A stretch of DNA of 7,946 nt from Victivallales bacterium (lineage in GTDB: Bacteria > Verrucomicrobiota > Lentisphaeria > Oligosphaerales > Oligosphaeraceae): contig JAFRLP010000240.1 in assembly GCA_017431185.1 (NCBI GenBank), positions 1 to 7,946 on the forward strand. The letters are read 5' to 3'. The notes under the pieces were generated by a model. The model saw only the letters and a list, made by a program, of their open reading frames with translations, did no database searches and was not told where the DNA came from. Position numbers and translations under genes: made by a program. How positions within the stretch are numbered: position 1 is the first letter of the stretch; every line of letters starts with the position of its first letter. Positions 1 to 5,821 of this stretch are shown here, piece by piece.

Positions 1-2
1 CC

Positions 3-1520
3 AAGAAGCAAGGCGGGCAGGCGTTCCGCTGGAACTCCAAGGGCGATGGCTTCTTCAGCATCGAGCCTGCCGAGCGCGACGGGCGTGGCACAGATGTCAT
101 CCTGAAGCTGACGGACGACAACAAGGAGTTCCTGGACGAGTGGAAGATTCGCAAGACCGTGGAGCGCTTCAGCAACTACGTCGAGTTCCCCGTCACCATG
201 GATATCCGCCGTGAGGAGACGGTGCGGGATGACCAGGGCAAGCCCGTCGAGGGCGCCGAACCCAAGGTCACCATCACCGAGGAGACCCTGAACTCCCAGA
301 AGGCCATCTGGCAGAAGCCGAAAAGCGAGGTGAAGCCCGAGGAGTACAACGAGTTCTACCGCCACATCAGCCACGACTACGCCGAACCCCTGGAGACCAT
401 CCATTGGAGCGTGGAGGGGACGACGGAGTTCCGCGCCCTGCTGTTCATCCCCGCCAAACCCGCCTTTGACATGTTCATGCCAGAGTTGCGCGACAAGGGC
501 GTGCAACTCTATGTCCGCCGTGTCTTCATCACCGACAAGTGCGAGGAAATCGTTCCCACCTACCTGCGCTTCCTCCGTGGTGTGGTGGATTCGGATGACT
601 TGCCGCTGAACGTCTCGCGCGAAATCCTTCAGCAGAACCGCACCATCCGCCTCATCCAGAAGAATCTGGTCAAAAAGGTGCTGGACACGTTGGCCGACCT
701 CAAGGAGAAGAACCTGGACAAGTACCTCAAGTTCTGGGAGGGCTTTGGGGCCACGCTCAAGGAAGGCGTCCACATGGACTTTGAGAATCGGGAGAAACTC
801 CAGGACCTGATGCTCTTCGACAGCACCGCCACCGAGGAGGGCAAGAAGACCTCGCTGGCCGAGTATGTCTCCAGGATGCCGGAATCCCAGAAGGATATCT
901 ACTTCCTCCTGGCCGAAAACCGCGAGGCCGCCGCGAAATCCCCCGTGCTGGAGGCGTTCCGCTCCAAGGGCTACGAGGTGCTGTTCTGCACCGACCCCGT
1001 TGACGAATGGATCATGACCGACGTCACATCCTACAAGGAAAAGTCCTTCCGCTCCGTTGACAAGGGCGACGTCAGTCTGGACTCGGAGGATGAGAAGGAG
1101 GCCAAGGAGGCTGCCTTCAAGCAGGCCACGGAAGAGAACAAGGCCCTGCTCGACAATCTCAAGGAACTCCTCAAGGAAAAGGTCAAGGAGGTGCGCCTCT
1201 CCCGCCGTCTGACCGACAGCGCCTGCTGCCTGGTGGGGGACGAGTACGGCATGAGCGCCAACATGGAGCGCATCATGAAGGCGATGCATCAGGATGTCAC
1301 CCCCGCCAAGAAAATCCTTGAACTCAATCCCGCCCATCCTCTTGTCGCGGTCATGCGCCAGCTCAATGACCGTGACCCCAAGGATGAACGGCTTGCCAAG
1401 TACGCCCGGATGCTCTACGGAGAGGCGCAGCTCATGGCCCAGCAACCCCTCGACGACCCGCTCGAATTCTCCCGCGTGGTCAGCGAATTGCTTGCGGCGG
1501 ACGGGAAGTCCGCCCTGTGA
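3..1520 (+). CDS. htpG: Molecular chaperone HtpG (Hsp90), 5'-truncated by the window edge
   Basis: Cytosolic ATP-dependent Hsp90 chaperone that acts as a dimer on client proteins. The frame is open from base 3, so the GTG at 159 is an internal valine codon, not the start. About 505 residues are visible against roughly 610-650 for the family; the missing N-terminus holds most of the ATP-binding (Bergerat) fold. Visible landmarks, in E. coli HtpG order, are the end of the N domain (GTDVILKL, then EFLDEWKIRK), the middle domain with KSEVKPEEYNEFY, LYVRRVFITD and LPLNVSREILQ (the last containing the conserved catalytic-loop arginine), and the C-terminal dimerisation domain with VRLSRRLTDSACCLV, ELNPAHPLV and the closing DPLEFSRVVSELL. 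The gene ends in TGA and is followed by an 82-nt gap. Identification rests on continuous resemblance to known HtpG and is very secure. Confidence 0.97.
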   Translation, partial: KKQGGQAFRWNSKGDGFFSIEPAERDGRGTDVILKLTDDNKEFLDEWKIRKTVERFSNYVEFPVTMDIRREETVRDDQGKPVEGAEPKVTITEETLNSQKAIWQKPKSEVKPEEYNEFYRHISHDYAEPLETIHWSVEGTTEFRALLFIPAKPAFDMFMPELRDKGVQLYVRRVFITDKCEEIVPTYLRFLRGVVDSDDLPLNVSREILQQNRTIRLIQKNLVKKVLDTLADLKEKNLDKYLKFWEGFGATLKEGVHMDFENREKLQDLMLFDSTATEEGKKTSLAEYVSRMPESQKDIYFLLAENREAAAKSPVLEAFRSKGYEVLFCTDPVDEWIMTDVTSYKEKSFRSVDKGDVSLDSEDEKEAKEAAFKQATEENKALLDNLKELLKEKVKEVRLSRRLTDSACCLVGDEYGMSANMERIMKAMHQDVTPAKKILELNPAHPLVAVMRQLNDRDPKDERLAKYARMLYGEAQLMAQQPLDDPLEFSRVVSELLAADGKSAL

Positions 1521-1536
1521 GCCCAATTCTTGAAGC

Positions 1537-1552
1537 GAAGTGGCGACACTTC
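1537..1552 (+). other. Small hairpin with GCGA tetraloop after htpG
   Basis: GAAGTG (1537-1542) and CACTTC (1547-1552) form a perfect 6-bp stem closed by GCGA, a GNRA-type tetraloop, 17 nt after the htpG stop. No T-run follows, so it is at best a weak terminator or an mRNA 3'-end stabiliser. The short stem could be chance. Confidence 0.3.
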
Positions 1553-1602
1553 ATCGGTGATTTCCAACCAGTCATTTGAATCTAACCCCAGGACACGCCA
1601 AC

Positions 1603-2220
1603 ATGAGAATCGTTACCATTAGCCGTGAGTTTGGAAGCGGAGGCCGTGAAATCGGCGCCCTGTTGGCCAAGGAACTGGGCGTGTCGTACTACGACCGTGA
1701 AATCATCGATGAGGTGGCCAGGCGCGCATCCAGCAGCGCCGATTATGTGGAGCAGGCGATTCGGAAGGGGGAATTGGTACACATACCCATTGCCTTCCAC
1801 CACACTTTCGCCTTTGTCCCGTTTCAGCCCACCCCCACTGCGGAATTGCTGGCGGAACGCCATCGGGTTGTCCATGAACTCGGCTCCAAGGGGGATTGCG
1901 TCATCGTCGGGCGCAGCGCCGACAGCATTCTGGAGGAGTTTCATCCCCTGAATCTGTTTGTCTATGCGGATATGGAGTCCAAACTGCGCCGGTGCCGTGA
2001 ACGCGCCAAACCCGAGGAGGATGTCAGCGACAAGGCCCTGTCGAAGAAAATCCGCGAAATCGACAAGATGCGCGCCTCCTACCACGATATGATTTCCTCA
2101 ACGCGCTGGGGGGAGCGCAGTGGCTATCATCTCTGCATCAACACTTCAGGCCTGGAGATTCCTGCCTTGGTGAAGGCTCTGCTTCCGATTGTGCAACTCC
2201 ATTTCCAGAGGAATCAGTGA
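1603..2220 (+). CDS. Cytidylate kinase-like family protein (P-loop nucleotide kinase fold)
   Basis: 205-residue protein of the cytidylate-kinase-like family, small cytosolic P-loop proteins related to CMP kinase whose true substrate is mostly unknown. The N-terminus MRIVTISREFGSGGREIG carries the family's modified P-loop, GSGGREIG at residues 11-18, followed by LLAKELGVSYYDREII. CVIVGRSAD (about 98-106) is the second core strand, FVYADMESKLRRCRER the lid region, and DKMRASYHDMISSTRWG with HLCINTSGLEI the typical C-terminal part. I chose ATG 1603 over an in-frame TTG at 1576 because AGGA lies 9 nt upstream and homology starts at MRIVTIS. It is the first gene of an apparent operon with the GlpP-like gene 4 nt downstream. 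It is not the canonical cmk gene, so I give no symbol. Family assignment is confident; function is not. Confidence 0.88.
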   Translation: MRIVTISREFGSGGREIGALLAKELGVSYYDREIIDEVARRASSSADYVEQAIRKGELVHIPIAFHHTFAFVPFQPTPTAELLAERHRVVHELGSKGDCVIVGRSADSILEEFHPLNLFVYADMESKLRRCRERAKPEEDVSDKALSKKIREIDKMRASYHDMISSTRWGERSGYHLCINTSGLEIPALVKALLPIVQLHFQRNQ

Positions 2221-2224
2221 CGGC

Positions 2225-2794
2225 ATGAAAAACCAGCGTGTCATAGCCTCCCTGCGCAACAATGACGACCTTGAGGCAGTCCTGAACTCCGAGGCGCGCA
2301 CCGTTTTTCTGCTGAGCGCTGACGTGTGCCAGTTGGAGGAGCAGTGCGCCAGGCTCCGCGATGCGGGCCGCCAGGTGTTCCTTCATCTGGACTTGGTGGA
2401 TGGACTCAAGGGGGATGAGAGCGGGATTCGCTTTGCCGCACGGCGGTTCCGTCTGACGGGCATCATCAGCACCCGTGCGACCTGCCTGAAGCAGGCCAAG
2501 GAGGAGGGCCTGCTGGCCATCCAGCGTGTGTTCATGCTGGACTCCTCGGCTTTGCGGACCGGCCAGATGCACGCTCAAAGCTGCAAGCCTGACTTTGTGG
2601 AGGTGCTGCCCGGCATCTCCGCCAAAATCATCAAACTGGCGGTCGCCAATTTCCAGGTGCCCATCATTGCAGGCGGATTGATTTCGGATTGGGAGGATGT
2701 GGAGAACGCTTTTGCGGCCGGCGCCTCCGCCGTATCGACTTCCCATCGGGATTTGTGGCGGCAGGTCAGGTCGGGCAGGGAGAAGGCCAAATGA
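2225..2794 (+). CDS. glpP: Glycerol-3-phosphate-responsive antiterminator, GlpP family
   Basis: 189-residue TIM-barrel-like regulator of the GlpP family. In Bacillus subtilis GlpP binds glycerol-3-phosphate and then the glpD leader mRNA, preventing early termination. The match to GlpP is visible along the whole length: VFLHLDLVDGLKGDE (51-65), the phosphate-site-like GIISTR (79-84), AIQRVFMLDSSAL (98-110), PDFVEVLPGI (122-131), VPIIAGGLI (145-153) and the closing AGASAVSTSHRDLW (165-178). The ATG at 2225 follows the preceding stop by 4 nt with AGAGGA 12 nt upstream. The last codons overlap the next gene's start (ATGA). No glycerol gene (glpF, glpK, glpD) and no leader antiterminator is visible in the window, so the target is unknown and could be elsewhere. 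A related sensor role with another sugar phosphate is possible. Confidence 0.9.
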   Translation: MKNQRVIASLRNNDDLEAVLNSEARTVFLLSADVCQLEEQCARLRDAGRQVFLHLDLVDGLKGDESGIRFAARRFRLTGIISTRATCLKQAKEEGLLAIQRVFMLDSSALRTGQMHAQSCKPDFVEVLPGISAKIIKLAVANFQVPIIAGGLISDWEDVENAFAAGASAVSTSHRDLWRQVRSGREKAK

Positions 2795-3240
2795 GTCCGC
2801 GTCTCCGCAATCCGCGAATCATCATCTACCCAGTTGCGCTGGTCCTGGCGATTTGTCTGATGAAGTGGCACGAGAGACTCCTGGCCAGAAAACAGGGGCA
2901 GTCGGCGCAACCGTCGGCGCCAGTGGTGAGAATGACCGGCGTCGCCACCCCTGCGGAACTGGCGCCGGAGTCGCAGCCTTCCGTCAAACTGTTTTTGTTC
3001 GGAGAGATTCCACAGGCGAGGGCGGAGACGCTGAAACGGGAACTGGCGGATGAATGTGCCGTCCTCTCCATCCGTAATCTGGATGACTCCATGCGCGAGT
3101 ATTTCCGCCTGTCGCGGGTGCCCGCCGTCATCCTGTTCGACGCAGATAACCGTGAGATTCTTCGCCTGGAGCAATGGGGGTGGGAAGAGCTTCCCGCACA
3201 GGTGCGCTCTCATCTTCCGGTTCAGCCCGTGCAACGCTGA
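2791..3240 (+). CDS. Small membrane-anchored thioredoxin-fold protein lacking CXXC
   Basis: 149-residue protein. Residues 9-24 (RIIIYPVALVLAICLM) form one hydrophobic segment just after a basic N-terminus, so an inner-membrane anchor with the C-terminal part in the periplasm is likely. A Pro/Ala/Ser-rich linker (about 38-63) leads to a domain from 64 to about 145 with a thioredoxin-like outline: strand VKLFLFGE, helix, strand CAVLSIRNLD, helix REYFRLSRV, then the cis-proline-type turn and strand VPAVILFDADNREILRLEQW. No CXXC exists where the active site would be (near residue 72), so it is probably not a redox enzyme. I chose ATG 2791, overlapping the glpP stop as ATGA, because AGGGAGAAGG lies immediately upstream; an upstream in-frame start at 2689 would lie deep in glpP. 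The specific function is unknown, and the fold is inferred by eye. Confidence 0.72.
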   Translation: MSPRLRNPRIIIYPVALVLAICLMKWHERLLARKQGQSAQPSAPVVRMTGVATPAELAPESQPSVKLFLFGEIPQARAETLKRELADECAVLSIRNLDDSMREYFRLSRVPAVILFDADNREILRLEQWGWEELPAQVRSHLPVQPVQR

Positions 3241-3261
3241 GGAAATGCCTCAGTGTGCCTA

Positions 3262-3419
3262 GTGTCCCGTCCGATTAATTCGTGAGGATAGTCCGCAGAT
3301 GTCTTCGAGTTGTTTTCGTGCGAAGGCGACTGCGCATAGTTTCCCATGTAAAGAAGCCTTCATGCGAAAAGAGCCGGAAAGAGCGCGGAATATTCCATCG
3401 AATGAATCGGACGGGACAC
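3262..3419. mobile_element. MITE-like element, 158 bp, IS630/Tc1-mariner style ends
   Basis: Non-coding unit bounded by 21-bp terminal inverted repeats (3262-3282 and 3399-3419) with one mismatch; each starts GTGTCCCGTCCGATT read inward. TA flanks both ends (3260-3261, 3420-3421) and each end reads CTAG, the preferred target and TA duplication known for IS630-type elements. Internally, 3313-3327 pairs with 3356-3370, 3293-3296 with 3385-3388, and 3286-3290 with 3391-3396 with one bulge, so most of the unit could fold as one long imperfect hairpin, typical of MITEs. It contains no transposase and would need one in trans. It lies between two convergent genes. Confidence 0.82.
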
Positions 3420-3457
3420 TAGTAGGCAGTAACATTTAAAAGTTACAGGCTACTAGG
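3419..3457. repeat. Palindromic repeat, copy 1 (left arm interrupted by the MITE)
   Basis: Imperfect palindrome centred on TTTAAA (3435-3440), with GTAAC/GTTAC inner arms and CTAGTAG/CTACTAG outer arms. A stretch of 21 nt (AACATTTAAAAGTTACAGGC plus T, 3431-3451) is identical to 5784-5804. When the MITE and one TA are removed, the arm extends to 3258 and the whole is 40 nt with the same boundaries as copy 2. It ends 2 nt before the stop of the - strand nuclease gene, between convergent genes, so it could work as a REP-like 3'-end element or bidirectional terminator. Confidence 0.75.
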
Positions 3458-3458
3458 G

Positions 3459-4505
3459 TCAGGATTGCAGATAGACCGTGGCCTCCTGCTCCGTCAACCC
3501 GTACATCTTGGTCAAAATGTCCAAAATCTGACCATCGGACAGATTGGCAACTCTGGAAGACAAAATGAACGTCTGGATGCCATGAAGCCTTTCCGCGTCA
3601 TGACCTTTCTGGAAACCATCCTGGAAACCATCCTGGAAGCCATCCTGGAAGCCATCCTGGAAGCCATCCTGGAAGCCATCCTGCTGTCCTGCCTTCCGCT
3701 CTTTGCTCAAAAGTTCCTTCAATGCCTTGCACATATCCACTGTCTCCTGTTCTTGTGGGAAGTCAATTGGCGTCCCCGTGATTTCCTCAATAACCCTGAC
3801 GGTATCGGCGAGCACTCCCTTGAAATCGGGGTCATGCGCCACCAATGCCTTCAGGGCCTCTGAATCATCCTCGCATTTTAGATACTTTACCACAGTTCTG
3901 AGATTTTTCTCGCAACGAGGCAACATTTTTTCCGGAATGTCGCGCAATGACAGCAGTCGCATCTGAAAGTCGGGAATGTCGCTCTCCGCCAATGGGAAAT
4001 TCGCGGGCACCATTTCCCTCAGGCTGCATGGTGCGTCCCACGGCTCCTTCCCCGTGTAGATGACGATGGTCAAAACCGGGTGCAGAACCTTGCCCTCCTT
4101 CATCATGGACAGCACCTTTCTCCGCCAGTCGTCATCCCATGGAAGTTTCCGGTGACGGTCCATGAACAGTTTCCGCTGGGTGTCATAGTTCATGATGTTC
4201 ATGACGGCGACACGCAGTGGCATGAACGGATCGATTGTGGACTGGTTCTCAATGCCCAGAAACAGGTAGTTTCGCCTGCCATCGCTCTCCCAGGCGAGGA
4301 TGCGGCACACATCCCGAATCCGTTCCAGCGATTTCTCCTTTCCTCCCAGCAAATCCCTGACCACTGCCAATTCGTCGGGATTGCCGTCGGTAAACCAGTC
4401 AGGCTGGAAATAGGCCTCATCCGAGGCCAGTTCATGGTTCAGAATCCCCGCCACCACCTCGTTGTGGCGAAACAGTTGCTTCAACGCCTTGTCTTCTTCG
4501 CCCAT
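3459..4505 (-). CDS. Rpn-family recombination-promoting nuclease / putative transposase (PD-(D/E)XK)
   Basis: 348-residue protein of the Rpn/transposase_31 family. Members have a PD-(D/E)XK nuclease core, and the E. coli RpnA protein promotes RecA-independent recombination. Family marks are YLFLGIENQSTIDPFMPLRV (80-99, with E85-N-Q87-like catalytic positions in IENQ) followed by YDTQ, then HPVLTIVIYTGKEPWDAP (142-159) with the next core strand. A likely helical region follows, then six exact DGFQ units (276-299), then a short helical C-terminus (LSDGQILDILTKMYGLTEQEA). The ATG at 4505 has AGGAGGT at 4511-4517, an excellent Shine-Dalgarno at proper spacing. It stands alone, convergent to the thioredoxin-like gene and divergent from the permease operon, in a pocket with an AT-rich upstream and mobile repeats downstream. 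This suggests it is an accessory, acquired gene. Whether the nuclease is active cannot be told. Confidence 0.88.
   Translation of the reverse strand: MGEEDKALKQLFRHNEVVAGILNHELASDEAYFQPDWFTDGNPDELAVVRDLLGGKEKSLERIRDVCRILAWESDGRRNYLFLGIENQSTIDPFMPLRVAVMNIMNYDTQRKLFMDRHRKLPWDDDWRRKVLSMMKEGKVLHPVLTIVIYTGKEPWDAPCSLREMVPANFPLAESDIPDFQMRLLSLRDIPEKMLPRCEKNLRTVVKYLKCEDDSEALKALVAHDPDFKGVLADTVRVIEEITGTPIDFPQEQETVDMCKALKELLSKERKAGQQDGFQDGFQDGFQDGFQDGFQDGFQKGHDAERLHGIQTFILSSRVANLSDGQILDILTKMYGLTEQEATVYLQS
3609..3680 (-). repeat. 12-bp tandem repeat, six copies, encoding (DGFQ)6
   Basis: Six head-to-tail 12-bp units, read on + as CTGGAAGCCATC. The four from 3633 to 3680 are identical and the two from 3609 to 3632 share a G-to-A change (CTGGAAACCATC). 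On the gene strand each unit is one DGFQ. Because the unit is a multiple of three, copy-number change alters protein length without shifting the frame. Confidence 0.97.
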
Positions 4506-4510
4506 TAGGC

Positions 4511-4517
4511 ACCTCCT
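4511..4517 (-). promoter_or_regulatory. Strong ribosome binding site of the nuclease gene
   Basis: AGGAGGT on the - strand, 5 nt before the ATG at 4505. It is close to the perfect anti-16S complement and fixes the start codon; it contrasts with the absent Shine-Dalgarno motifs of the neighbouring permease genes. Confidence 0.9.
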
Positions 4518-4534
4518 TTTTTATGGATATAATT

Positions 4535-4562
4535 AAGATAGCCTCCAAAAATCGAATTGCAA
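4535..4562 (-). promoter_or_regulatory. Candidate promoter of the nuclease gene
   Basis: On the - strand, TTGCAA (4562-4557) and TATCTT (4540-4535) are separated by 16 nt, resembling sigma-70 -35 and -10 boxes. The site lies about 30-57 nt before the start codon in AT-rich DNA, where such matches are common by chance. Confidence 0.35.
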
Positions 4563-4572
4563 ATAAACTGAT

Positions 4573-4658
4573 AGCGATTTCTTTATTTTTACGAAAATTG
4601 TAAACTATCCTCATATCGTTACTCAAAATAACTTTCAAGCGGTAGAAAAGAAATCGCT
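4573..4658. repeat. Perfect 12-bp inverted repeat, 62-bp spacer
   Basis: AGCGATTTCTTT at 4573-4584 is exactly reverse-complementary to AAAGAAATCGCT at 4647-4658. The pair spans part of the intergenic region upstream of both divergent genes. It could be a two-site operator, an mRNA leader stem, or remnant ends of a small inserted element; no clear target duplication is seen. Confidence 0.6.
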
Positions 4659-4705
4659 GCCCTTTCCCGTCCTTGCCACTCCACAGAAAAAAAGCCAGTC
4701 ACAAA

Positions 4706-4733
4706 TTGTAAACCCCGAAAGATGGGTTAGATT
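4706..4733 (+). promoter_or_regulatory. Candidate promoter of the permease operon
   Basis: TTGTAA (4706-4711) and TAGATT (4728-4733) with a 16-nt spacer give a moderate sigma-70-like match about 70 nt before the first permease gene, leaving room for a short leader. This is a by-eye call only. Confidence 0.35.
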
Positions 4734-4802
4734 AACGGTGGCGCAACTCACGCCATTTCGCATTTTCTGTCACCAAAGGTATCTCCCATCCCCTCCCAGC
4801 GC

Positions 4803-5792
4803 ATGCCATATTTCCTCAAGCGAATCCTCTATGTGATTCCCACGCTGCTGGGGGTGAACCTGCTGGTGTTCCTGCTGTTTTTCCTCGTCAACACACCTGA
4901 CGACATGGCGCGCCAGGCGCTAGGGGAGAAATCCTCCTCGCCGGAACAACTGCTGCGCTGGAAGCAGGCACGCGGCTACGACCTCCCGCTGTTCTGGAAC
5001 GCTGAGGCCAGCGGAACCGCCAAACTCAGCCAGACCATCTTCTGGCAGAAAAGCGTGCGGCTGCTGGCTGGAGATTTCGGGGTCTCCGACATGACCTTAC
5101 GACCAATCGGGGACGAACTGGCCCAGCGCGTCTGGCCAAGCATCTGCCTCTGCCTGCCCATTTTCCTGGCCTCCTTGCTTTGCAACATCGCCCTGGCCCT
5201 GGTACTCGCGGCACGTCGCGGCACCGTACTGGACACGGCGGCGCAGCTCTCCTGCGTCACCGCCATGTCCATCTCCACGCTGGTCTATATCATCGCCGGC
5301 CAGTTCATCTTTGCCCGGCAGCTGCGGCTGGTCCCCGTGTCTGGATTCCTGCCAGGCTGGGACATGGTGCGCTTCCTCGCCCTGCCGGTCTTCATCGGCG
5401 TGATGGGCAACCTCGGCAGCGGCGTGCGCTTCTACCGCACCGTTTTCCTGGAGGAAATCAGCCGTGACTACGTGCGCACAGCCCGTGCCAAGGGCCTCTC
5501 CGAGACCCGCGTCCTGGTCGCCCATGTCCTGCGCAACGCGCTGATTCCCATCCTCACCAATGTCCCCGTGCAACTGCTCATGCTGGTGATGGGAAGCATG
5601 CTTCTGGAGAACTTCTTCAGCATCCCGGGCATGGGCGGCTACACCATCACCGCCATTTCGGCGCAGGACTTCTCCGTCGTCCGAGCCATGGTTTTCCTCG
5701 GCTCCGTCCTCTACATGGCGGGGCTTCTCATCACCGACCTCTGCTACGCACTGGCCGACCCGCGCCTCAGGCTAGCAGCCAGCAACATTTAA
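4803..5792 (+). CDS. Oligopeptide/dipeptide ABC transporter permease, OppB/DppB type
   Basis: 329-residue inner-membrane permease, one half of the peptide channel. Residues 7-29 are the first membrane helix (KRILYVIPTLLGVNLLVFLLF); GDFGVSD (90-96) is the family's conserved extracytoplasmic turn; further helices lie near 112-137, 151-172, 190-207, 247-267 and 294-317. The EAA coupling loop contacting the ATPase is EISRDYVRTARAKGL (218-232) with RNALIPIL after it, then ENFFSIPGMG (269-278) and the terminal ADPRLR. The last residues LAASNI and the stop fall inside palindromic repeat copy 2, beyond the usual DPR(L/V)R end. ATG 4803 lacks a Shine-Dalgarno. It is 29 nt before the partner permease gene. 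The substrate is likely peptides, but nickel, microcin or sugar substrates occur in the same family. No binding-protein gene precedes it. Confidence 0.9.
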   Translation: MPYFLKRILYVIPTLLGVNLLVFLLFFLVNTPDDMARQALGEKSSSPEQLLRWKQARGYDLPLFWNAEASGTAKLSQTIFWQKSVRLLAGDFGVSDMTLRPIGDELAQRVWPSICLCLPIFLASLLCNIALALVLAARRGTVLDTAAQLSCVTAMSISTLVYIIAGQFIFARQLRLVPVSGFLPGWDMVRFLALPVFIGVMGNLGSGVRFYRTVFLEEISRDYVRTARAKGLSETRVLVAHVLRNALIPILTNVPVQLLMLVMGSMLLENFFSIPGMGGYTITAISAQDFSVVRAMVFLGSVLYMAGLLITDLCYALADPRLRLAASNI

Positions 5793-5810
5793 AAGTTACA
5801 GGCTGCAAGC
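5771..5810. repeat. Palindromic repeat, copy 2, containing the permease stop codon
   Basis: A 40-nt imperfect palindrome centred on TTTAAA (5788-5793); 16 of 20 arm positions pair, with outer arms GC(T)AGCAGCC and GGCTGCAAGC-like. It shares 21 identical nt with copy 1 in the same orientation, about 2.35 kb away. It overlaps the last six codons and TAA stop of the upstream permease gene and ends 11 nt before the next start. Confidence 0.78.
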
Positions 5811-5821
5811 GTAACACCAGC

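Larger units (their letters stand above)
4506..4802. other. AT-rich divergent intergenic region
   Basis: The 297 nt between the - strand nuclease gene and the + strand permease operon are markedly AT-rich compared with both sides, especially 4518-4640. They hold the nuclease Shine-Dalgarno, candidate promoters in both directions and a long-range 12-bp inverted repeat. I see no convincing gene here; an open frame at 4638-4432 on the - strand overlaps the nuclease start in another frame and has no family resemblance. Confidence 0.7.

Noticed and set aside
159..1520. HtpG starting at GTG 159
   Set aside because: The same frame is open and clearly HtpG-like back to base 3 (GTDVILKLTDDNKEFLDEW precedes it), so the gene is simply cut by the window edge.
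1537..1552. Firm intrinsic terminator after htpG
   Set aside because: The stem is only 6 bp and no T-tract follows; kept only as a low-confidence hairpin.
1576..1602. TTG start adding nine residues to the cytidylate-kinase-like protein
   Set aside because: The ATG at 1603 has a properly spaced AGGA, and family similarity begins exactly at MRIVTIS.
2689..2790. Longer N-terminus for the thioredoxin-like protein
   Set aside because: It would overlap glpP by about 100 nt; ATG 2791 with a good Shine-Dalgarno and stop/start overlap is the better start.
3283..3398. A structured non-coding RNA gene inside the 158-bp element
   Set aside because: The folding is explained by the near full-length hairpin expected of a MITE; no promoter or known RNA motif is seen.
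3609..3680. CRISPR-like array
   Set aside because: The 12-bp units are directly adjacent without spacers and lie in frame in a protein gene.
4432..4638. Small - strand open frame upstream of the nuclease gene
   Set aside because: It overlaps the nuclease start out of frame, has no family resemblance, and the AT-rich DNA explains its low-complexity protein.
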